From: Salminus brasiliensis
Lineage: Eukaryota; Chordata; Actinopteri; Characiformes; Bryconidae
NCBI RefSeq assembly: GCF_030463535.1
Contig: NC_132878.1
Location: 29,572,261-29,636,260 of the forward strand
Direction: 5' to 3'
DNA: 64,000 bases
Of the stretch, positions 56,041-64,000 are shown in pieces; positions within the stretch are counted from its first letter, which is position 1; the number at the start of each line of letters is the position of its first letter. Both the position numbers and the translations under genes were made by a program. The notes beneath the pieces were generated by a model that had not been told where the DNA came from, made no database searches, and saw only the letters and a list, made by a program, of their open reading frames with translations.

Positions 56041-56583
56041 GGTGCGTGTTACAGTCTCTCATTAGAGTTGAATATTAATAACACTAAATGTAGGTATTGT
56101 GATATAAACTGAGGTGTGAGTTACGGTCTCTCATTAGGGTTGAATATTAATAACACTCTAAATGTAGGTATTGTGATATAAACTGAGGTGTGAGTTACGG
56201 TCTCTCATTAGGGTTGAATATTAATAACACTCTAAATGTAGGTATTGTGATATAAACTGAGGTGTGTGTTACAGTCTCTCATTAGGGTTGAATATTAATA
56301 ACACTAAATGTAGGTATTGTGATATAAACTGAGGTGTGAGTTACGGTCTCTCATTAGGGTTGAATATTAATAACACTCTAAATGTAGGTATTGTGATATA
56401 AACTGAGGTGTGAGTTACAGTCTCTCATTAGGGTTGAATATTAATAACACTCTAAATGTAGGTATTGTGATATAAACTGAGGAGTGTGTTACAGTCTCTC
56501 ATTAGGGTTGAATATTAATAACACTCTAAATGTAGGTATTGTGATATAAACTGAGGTGTGTGTTACAGTCTGTCAATAGGGCT
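56041..56583. repeat. 72/74-bp tandem repeat, eight copies, between syncrip and bub1
   Basis: Units start at 56041, 56113, 56187, 56261, 56333, 56407, 56481 and 56555 (the last partial). Each reads GGTGTGAGTTACGGTCTCTC then GTTGAATATTAATAACAC and a tail GGTATTGTGATATAAACTGA. Two units are 72 bp because they lack a CT dinucleotide in the ACACTCTAAATG segment; the rest are 74 bp. The mix of unit types (72, 74, 74, 72, 74, 74, 74) suggests higher-order amplification. It could lie in a long syncrip 3' UTR. Confidence 0.95.
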
Positions 56584-58214
56584 CAATGGGATTTGTTTTT
56601 TTCCAGCATTCTATAAAGCCTGTGCAACCTAGCAAGAGTACCTACAGAACAACACATCAGTGGGCAGGGCCCAGGGAGGTCCACTGTGGCTTTGGGTTAA
56701 TTTTGGATGCCTTTTCTGTGCCTGTAACCAGCCGAACTCATGTTGCTGAGAACAGACGGCGCTTCAGTCATGTTGCGCATGTTTACACGAGTAGACCCTG
56801 GTAAACAAACAAAAAAAACCAACCAAACAAAAATATTTGATCAATTTAGCCAAATAATGAAATTAACAGGCCAAGACTGTCATTTATATTAGAAATTAAG
56901 ACTCATTGATCTAGGGGAAAGAAAAAAAAACAAAACAGCTAAAGCTTCTCAAAAAAGTATTTTTATCCTTTATGTTCAAAGCTTTACTAAAAAAGGGAAA
57001 ATATCATTCCTAAACTATAACACAACCAGTAACTACACACTTCTGGGAGGAGGGGCAGCTTTTAGAGCTGAGAGGAGACAAAGGCAAGGTTTGTTTAGAC
57101 TCATCTGAGTGTCATTCACTTTCTCTCTCACACACACAAACACACGCGCTCTCTCACACACACCCTGCTCGCAGCATCATTGGAACAGCATTATAAAACT
57201 ATAATACACTAAAGTAGATTGGCTCCATTGTTGCCTTTGTGCATAAAATAGAGTAGAAAAGCCCTGCGCTCTTTAAGAGTCTCCGTGTGTTTATTTACAT
57301 TACAGAGAGGGTAGTCTCCCGCCTCCACACTGAGGTAGTTAACAGACCCTTTAAAGGAACACTTCACTCAAAAATCTGGTTTGCACAAATTCACCCGCTC
57401 ACCAGACTTGGCCAAATAAGCCCGTCAAGTCCTGTTTGGTGTCTGAAGTTTGCTTTTGTGTTTAATTTCACACTGCAGCTACTAAGCTATACCACACAAA
57501 TTAGCACCGGAGCTATGCAGCTAGTGTAGCTAAAAAGAAAAAGAAGCTTATACCTTACCAATTAGCACTGGAGCTAAAAGCCTTATGTAGCTAACAAGTA
57601 ATGAAAACTAATAGTGTAGTGCAGACTGCATGCCCAAAATCACAGCATTTGCCATTCCATGAGAAGCTCACTTTTCCTTGTTTTAAATTGAAATAATTTG
57701 TTCATGCATTTAAAAAAAGTAGTGTTTTAATCTGGACTGCTTTCTCAGGCTCAATACAGGGCAATCAACCGGAAACAGCTCATTTAGAAAGTACTATCAT
57801 GTGAAGTAAAATACTTTATACCATGTGCAGTTCAGCCATCTCTAACAGATTTGTTTATTATGGCTTTCTGACACTGTATGAACCACTGTTAAAACATGTA
57901 CGGGAGCTCCAGGGCTATTTGCTGGGATATGAGCTTGTTAGCTACATTAACTACAAACCTTCAGTGCTAAAATTAAAGAAGCAAAACTGTAGACACCAAA
58001 TAAGTTTCAGCTACCTTTGGGCTGAAGTGGGCGAATTCCATTTTTGGGTGAACTGCTCCTTTAATAACAATAACAGCAACAATAAAAGCAACTAAAGGTT
58101 CTTAAATGAACCATGTTTTTCCTGGCTGACCAATCAGGCCAGGAGCTTTAAACCTAAGAAACCTGCAAAACATTATTTAAAAAAAAGGAAAAAAGAAATA
58201 AAATAACAAAACAA
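56584..58214. other. Spacer between the 74-bp array and the syncrip alternative exon
   Basis: A/T-rich non-coding sequence. Around 57,700-57,790 is a degraded fragment related to the MITE at 25,166-25,710 (context TTTAATCTGGACTGCTTTCT). A CA-rich stretch lies at 57,130-57,165. No gene seen. Confidence 0.5.
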
Positions 58215-58663
58215 AACAAAAAAAAACATTTACATGTTTATTCCATGATGCAGCTGCAGTTTAAAAAACCCTCTGAGCAACTACAAAAACATACAAAAGT
58301 GCAAAAAATTCTTCTGTTTTTACATAAAGGATAAGAACGCTTGGGGCAAACAGCAGCGCCATCTTCAGTTACACAGAACTCTGTACAGCGGGCTGTTTTC
58401 TTTGAGAGGGGAAGGGGGGCAGTCGGGAGCTGGGGAACTGGAACACATCAGATGGTTAAAAACAAACAAACAAAACAGCATTAAATAGTAAAAGTAAAGG
58501 TGAAGCCTCTGCTGTTGTGATCTTGAGTGGCAGTCTAGGAGTAACTTGTGTTTTCTCTCTCCATAAGGCAGGAATAGCAGTGGACCGCTGTGTTCTAGAC
58601 CTTACCGCTGACCTCCGGGGGATGCTGTCCGGCAGGAAAATGGCTGGGTGCGGCTCTCCACTC
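58215..58663 (-). other. syncrip: 3' UTR of the syncrip alternative terminal exon, with poly(A) signal
   Basis: Downstream of the alternative stop the minus strand reaches AATAAA at 58237-58242, followed by a T-rich stretch, so cleavage near 58,215-58,225 is plausible. A consensus donor (GTAAGG) near 58,608 inside this region suggests further splicing is possible. Another minus-strand AATAAA at 54886-54891 could be a distal end of a much longer UTR. Confidence 0.5.
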
Positions 58664-58702
58664 TCAGAGGGACTTTTCAGGACCACTCTCCAGACCCTTC
58701 CC
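58664..58702 (-). CDS. syncrip: syncrip alternative terminal coding exon (short, Q1-type C-terminus)
   Basis: A GTACGT donor inside the last long-isoform exon (exon part 61590-61986, phase 0, at the RG|VRG position) can join to an acceptor CAG at 58703-58705. The joined frame adds 12 residues, GKGLESGPEKSL, and a TGA. From memory, the mammalian short isoform hnRNP Q1 ends in a similar GKG.E.GP peptide at the same splice position. Phase, donor, acceptor and peptide all agree, so I call this a real alternative 3' terminal exon. Usage is not shown by the sequence. Confidence 0.75.
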   Translation of the reverse strand, partial: GKGLESGPEKSL

Positions 58703-60260
58703 CTGCTAGTCAGGTAACAAAAGGAAAACTGATTAGACAGAAATTCACATCAGATACACAAACACACACATACTCTCGCTGTTATAACAAAACCTCATGA
58801 CCCATCTTTGGGATTTTTGTAAAATTAAATAAAAATGATAATCATTTAACAATTCTTTAAACAGCGAAAAAGGACAGGAATAAAGTAAACCATACATTTA
58901 AGCTATAATACAAAATCAACTAAGTAAAAATAAGAGAAATGGAAGAAACAACAATTCAAAAGTAAAATGCGGATAAAACTGGGTCGGGTTTTGATATGAC
59001 AGCAACAACAAGGATCATCAATTCTGGCCGTGCACTTAAATAACAAAGGCTCAAGTCTCATTTTCCAGCTCAAACACACCCCCTCAACCAAACTGCTGAA
59101 CTGAAACAGGTGTGAGAAAGCAGGAAATATCACCAAACAAGGGCCAAAACTGAGGACCCCTGATACACATCATCAGAACATCAACACAGAGCGAAACAAG
59201 CCCAGTAAAGATTAAGAAAACGAGTGACAAGGGGCAGAAAGGTGAAGAGCATTCATTCCTTGCCGACACACTACTGATTGAGGCATGCAGATCAGGCGCC
59301 CCCCAGTGGACAAGCAGAAATGCTATTTTTTTTAATTATTTGTTTTAGTGTGTGATCAAAATGGGGTGGGGGGACTTTGGAAGGTTTTCTGGTTAACCAT
59401 ATCTAACTAACAAAGTGAGGAAAATATTTTACTGATGAAAAACCAAAGAAAAACATTGGTCATGCACAGCAATCACCTGCTACCAGCGCTTCAAATTGGG
59501 ACAGACATGCAAGACCACCTAAGCCTCCAGTCCTGATAAACACAGACGGGTCGTCTATCTGATATAAGCTTTTATTGTCTTTTATGGCTGTGCTTTGGAA
59601 AGGTCCCTTCCCCTCCTAACACCAACAAAACAAGGGGTTTCAAATGTCAAAGGCTTTCAGAGAACCAATAGCAACGCTGCTTTATTAGCGACAGACTCGC
59701 AATTTGGAGTGAACTGATGAATATGTTGCTGAACATAGTCCTGTGCAAAGTGTTTGGGCACTCCTGCTCAAATAATTTTGTTTGGCAAATAAGTTAACAT
59801 CCTCCAACACACTTGAAAACACACCCTACAAATTTTAGTGCATCCTCTGAAACTTTTATTTTATTATTGTATTTTTGTAAAATGTTAAACTAAGCCAATT
59901 CTTCCATGTTATACACTGAAATTTTAGCACTCAAAGTTAAGAAAATCATCACACTTTTTCCACTCTATTGTACTTTATGCCAATACCAAATTTTGCGTTC
60001 CTGCAATATTTAAAAGCAAAACTTTAATTTTCAGTTTTCTGTGTTAACATAAAGCAGTTTTGCCCTTTCCAATTTAATAAATTTGGAAATAAAAAGTAAG
60101 TATTAAAGTCTATTAAAGTGTGCACAAGTGTGTTTCTGTAAAGGATGTGAATTTATTTAGCAGAACTTCTGACAAGGGATCAAACTTTTGGGTAAGGCTG
60201 CAAGTTGGACCGAAAAGAGGACGCTGACATCCAATAACCCACGGACATGCAGAGAGAGAT

Positions 60261-60263
<3 letters not shown>

Positions 60264-60294
<31 letters not shown>
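60264..60294. repeat. (GA)n microsatellite
   Basis: A simple GA dinucleotide run within the region downstream of syncrip's long-isoform stop. Confidence 0.9.
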
Positions 60295-60296
<2 letters not shown>

Positions 60297-61202
60297 TGAG
60301 AGACGTGGGGCTAAAAAATAAGCAAACCTTTTTACATCCTTTTCTTCCAGCTTTAGAAATTTGTGAGCAATTTGAAGACAATTTGCCGAAACATGAATTT
60401 GAAACACATTTGAAGTTTTTGTACACGGGTGCGTGTATGTTTTATTTGAGCAGACAAAACAGCAAAGAGTACAAGCCAAAATGTAAAGCCAAAAAAAACA
60501 GGACCAAAGTCCTCTTTTTTTTCCCCAAAAAAAGACAACTCACGCTATTTGACTAGCATTAGCTTCTGTAACATACAAATAGCATTTTTTTTTTTGTTTG
60601 GATTTTTTTTTTCTTTTTGATTGAAACCGTTTGAGACATTGTTTTTGTTTTTGTTACCTACTTTAACATGGAGACCAAAACTTACTATGAACATACATGA
60701 TACTACAGCCAAATAGACAGATTCAGCACATGAAGCAATTTTTCTTCATTTTCAAATCTGATTCAAATGAACTGGAATTGCTTGTAAAACAAATTTTAAA
60801 ATAAAAAAAATTAAAACAAAACCAGTTCAGCAAATAGCAGATGGGAGTGTGACTATTGTCCAGAGCGGATTGTTAAAAATATGTACAGGAAAACAAACAC
60901 CTCGCCAGATTTTGCCAATTTTGACAGACAGAGAGAGCGAGAGAGACAGAGAGCGGGGGGTGGACCAAGAGAAAAAGAAGAAGCAAGTAAGACAAAGAGG
61001 GAGAGAAAGGATAAATGGAGAGAAACCACAGAGAGAAAGTGGTGAAACAGGAGCTATACAAGCAAGAAAGTAAGAGCAGGATATGGAGAGAACTCTTCGA
61101 GAGAAAGAAAAAGTGACAGAATGAGGGGCAGAGGGAATAGTAATGTGGAAAAGAAAGGAGAGGAAGAAATTGGAACAAGAAAGAAAAAGAAAGAGAAGGA
61201 AT

Positions 61203-61230
61203 GGAAGGAAGGAAGGAAGGAAGGAAGGAA
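61203..61230. repeat. (GGAA)n microsatellite
   Basis: About seven tandem GGAA/GAAG units follow a longer purine-rich tract on the plus strand just downstream of syncrip's long-isoform stop codon. In the transcript this would be a UUCC-rich stretch. Confidence 0.85.
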
Positions 61231-61361
61231 GGGGAGATTGAGAGAATCCTTAACAAACGTTTTGGGGCCTAATCAGATCAAGTCTTTATAAAAAGTGTTT
61301 AATATATATAGTTTATAAAAAAGAAAAAACAAAAGCCCTACTTTCTTTTCGTTTTTTTCCT

Positions 61362-63171
61362 CTACTTCCACTGTTGCCCAAAAGAATCCTGATAAAACTC
61401 CTGGTTGCTGTCAGATTTGTAACCATAGTTACCAGAGTGATCACCACCTTGCAGCGGCTGCTGAGCAATGGGTTGCGAGCCCCAGTTCTGATTATTGGTC
61501 TGGCGCCGTTTGGAATCGGGCTGGCTGTAGCCATCAGCTTTGCGCTTGCCTCCTATATTTCCACCGCGTCCACCCCGCGCACCACGTACCCCGCGGACCC
61601 TCGTCGCCGGCCCTCCTCTTCCAACGCCGACACCTCCCCTCGGGCCACGACCAACTCCGCCTCCTCCACGCTGGGGAAATCCCGGCCTGCCCCGTGGAGG
61701 GCCTGCCCCTCCTCTGCCTCGCGCTGGGGACACGCCCCCTCTGGCTCCACCCCTCACACCTCCACGCCCCCCCCGGGGCGCTGGCGGCTGGAAGTCTTCA
61801 TAGCCAAAGTATGGGTCGTCATAACCGCCCCGGTAGTTGTGGTAGTCATAGCCATAGTAGTCGTAGTAGTCTTCATAGCCATAATAGTCGGGAGGATAGG
61901 CATAGCCTCCCCGGGCTCCACCTCTTCCACGTCCCCTGGTGGGCGGGGGCATATGGGGGGGGCCGTAGTAGTAGTAATCATCATACCTGTGGAGTGGAAC
62001 AAAGCATACAATCAAAATGCATGTAAAACAATAATTTTTTTCAAGTGCCAATTTTACACATCAAGCTAATCATGTTTCAAAACATTCCCTTTGGTCAAAA
62101 ACTTGAAAATAAGCTGTAAAAATAGCTACTTGTTGAGTTTGTGATTTAAAATAAATATACACATCTACACACATGCCCAATTTTCATCCTACAGGCTATA
62201 TTAAATTTGTACTTTTTTCAGCCAGGACAGTCACAAATACATGTCAGCAAATCAGAACAGCCGTCAGTAGTAATGGATTAATGGTTGTTTAAAAGTAAAC
62301 TATGATCATTCTCAATACAGAGAACCAAACAAACACTTGAACAGTGTAGAATAACAACTTCTCAACCAAACAGATCAAATGTGCCAATAACAAAACACCC
62401 AAGTTTCAATACTGACTGTTTACTTACATTTGCGTTTTGGCTGCTTGCCTCTGGGCCTTGCGCTCTTTCCTTTTCTGGTCAGGGGGCTTTGCAAAGACAA
62501 TCTCAATATTTTCACCCTCCAATTCCTTTCCATTCATCTCCTCCAGTGCCTGCAGAACAGAAAGGAAAAACAAAAAGAAACTTTAGAGTAGGAGTTTCTG
62601 AACATAAAAGCATACAATCATTTTGACTAAAGACTTGAATGGAAAGAATTTACATTCTTTTTCAATGTATTATTTACCTATTAATTAGGAGTTACATTTA
62701 TATGAAATTGTCTTTGGGGGAAAACATCACATAATTTTTATATAAAAAAAAAAGTAATAATATCTAACAGACGTACAAAATATCAGTGGCTGATATAATG
62801 TGCATGTGAAAAATGAAATTATTGATATGATGAAATTACGGCCAATGACATACTTAATTTTAGCTTGCCCTTAATCCAGAGGCCACAGCACATCAAGATA
62901 GTCACATTTTGTGTTCAATGGCGACTGATGGCTGTAATGCACTGCCGTTTTGACTACAAGTCTGGAGTGTTGACCACGTAAGATTTAAACATCAAAACAG
63001 GGTCCACAGAGGTCTCATTACCTTGACAGCACCATCCCTCTCTTCAAAGTGAATAAAAGCATAGTCCTTCAGCTTCTTAACTCGTTCAAGCTTCCCAAAC
63101 TGGCTAAAGGCCTTCTCCAGTATTTCTTCTGTTACACTGTTTGCCAGGTTCCGGACAAATAATACCTTTAC
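61362..63171 (-). CDS. syncrip: syncrip (hnRNP Q), 3' part: end of RRM3 and RGG-rich C-terminus, long isoform (5' part off the window)
   Basis: SYNCRIP is an RNA-binding protein of mRNA splicing, transport, stability and translation complexes. Three exons are visible: 63022-63171 (phase 0, VKVLFVRNLA... with RNP2-like VLFVRNL and RNP1-like DYAFIHF), 62428-62549 (end of RRM3 plus the Lys/Arg-rich KERKAQRQAAK), and 61362-61986 (Tyr-rich YDDYYYYGPPH, RGG/RG repeats, the nuclear-signal region KRKADGYSQPDSKRR, and stop after FGQQWK). The ending GGDHSGNYGYKS...FGQQWK is the syncrip form, not hnrnpr. The RGG segment around 61,600-61,760 is richer in Gly/Pro than I expect in mammals. RRM1, RRM2 and the N-terminal acidic domain lie beyond 64,000. 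Confidence is high. Confidence 0.95.
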
Positions 63172-64000
63172 CTGAAAAAGAGACAGGACATCGTAGCAGG
63201 CATTAGCTCTCAGATATGTTCAGATACGAGAACATGAACTAGATCAATAATGTTATCAATGAGAGAGAAATCAGCATCTTCAGGTGATATGGTAAAAATT
63301 ACATTTTGATAGACATACAAAAATGCACCTATACGAACAAATTCTTAGAAAATGCTGTTTAAATACTCTCCCATACAAAGTACAGTGCTTTATGTTCAAA
63401 ATCTGCAGCAAATCATCTAAATAAACAGCACTAATTACACTCTCTGTAATGAAATGTCAGTGTTATATAAGTGCTGATGATATCCAAAATACGCTCACTT
63501 GTCTTATGATAACAAAATGAAATACAATTTTGATAAAATATCATCATATTGCCCACCCCTAATTCAAACACCCCATCTTCATTTCAGGGAGTTCTAATCA
63601 ATCTAATAAAACAAGAAATACAGTTACGCTACACTTCAACTGGCTAAATGGGCTGCAATAACAAACACCGAAAACTAGACAGTAAAAAGCTCAGAAACAG
63701 AACCCCTGAAGCTCAGGCAATGTCATTCTTAGAATAAAATCTCAGTGAATAACATGTAAATTCTTCTGCATTCTCACATCTGATGTGTTCCAGGCACAAT
63801 TATATGCTGATGTTCTTCTTTTAAACCATCTACCATCCTCCAATACAGTATTTTCCAATCCTAGGTCCCAACATTACCGCACATGAATATTGGCTTGTTC
63901 AAGTTTCGGCAACACCCCGCTTCCATTAACTCTGCACCACTTTCCGATGCTGCTTCTGAAAATATGTTGTCCTCTACCTCTCACTACTGGAGATCTACTA
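63172..64000. other. syncrip intron, right edge of window
   Basis: AT-rich sequence with no exon I can recognise. The minus-strand acceptor CAG of the RRM3 exon lies at 63172-63174. The exon upstream of it is beyond the window. The other visible intron, 62550-63021, also shows nothing notable. Confidence 0.7.

Larger units (their letters stand above)
58713..61361. other. Region between syncrip's two terminal coding exons (intron or 3' UTR)
   Basis: For the short isoform this is intron; for the long isoform its right part is 3' UTR. It is A/T-rich, with a GA microsatellite (about 60,264-60,294), purine-rich stretches (60,925-61,200), and a GGAA repeat (about 61,203-61,230). No protein-coding frame here looks real. 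Confidence 0.6.

Noticed and set aside
60873..61256. A 127-residue Ser/Phe/Leu-rich minus-strand frame
   Set aside because: Translation of a purine-rich low-complexity tract.
61374..62069. A 231-residue plus-strand frame
   Set aside because: Antisense shadow of the RGG-coding syncrip exon, where GC-rich codons keep the other strand open.
61362..63171. The gene as hnrnpr rather than syncrip
   Set aside because: The C-terminal tail, with GGDHSGNYGYKS and FGQQWK, is the syncrip form.

Overview
This is animal nuclear DNA, almost certainly from a ray-finned (teleost) fish. The genes are split by GT-AG introns. Tc1-family transposons, tRNA-derived SINEs, hAT-type MITEs and long CA/GT microsatellites are dense. 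The two recognisable genes are vertebrate bub1 and syncrip. The repeat families look like those of otophysan fishes (characins, catfishes and relatives), but I would not name a species.

Positions 1-35,100 hold no protein-coding gene I can recognise. This stretch is made of decayed mobile elements (non-LTR retroelement scraps, at least six Tc1/mariner relics, SINEs, MITEs), minisatellites (42-bp, 21-bp and about 80-bp units), microsatellites, and a few higher-complexity blocks that could be conserved non-coding elements.

Positions 35,160-53,900 hold bub1 on the minus strand, the spindle-checkpoint kinase. I could chain 28 coding exons with intact splice sites and matching phases from ATG (53,726) to stop (35,520), giving a model of about 1,688 residues. 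The TPR domain, Bub3-binding GLEBS motif, Mad1-binding CM1 motif, ABBA motif and C-terminal kinase domain are all present. The model is about 600 residues longer than human BUB1. The excess is mostly one 1,521-bp exon and the two exons after it, which carry eight copies of a W-S/N-I/V-Y-Q-S-P-E/D motif that resembles the gene's own ABBA motif. No KEN box is visible. This is the most interesting thing in the window. A Tc1 transposon with an open 350-residue transposase and about 200-bp terminal repeats sits in a kinase-domain intron. The promoter region has a CHR element and two CCAAT boxes, the usual layout of a G2/M gene.

Positions 54,000-58,200 separate the two genes and contain an eight-copy 72/74-bp tandem repeat. 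Positions 58,200-64,000 hold the 3' part of syncrip (hnRNP Q), also on the minus strand. Visible are an exon with the start of RRM3, the exon completing it, the RGG-rich last exon of the long isoform, and a separate downstream terminal exon that would produce the short (Q1-type) C-terminus. The 5' part of syncrip lies beyond the right edge. The two genes lie head to tail, with syncrip upstream of bub1. I see no functional link between them.
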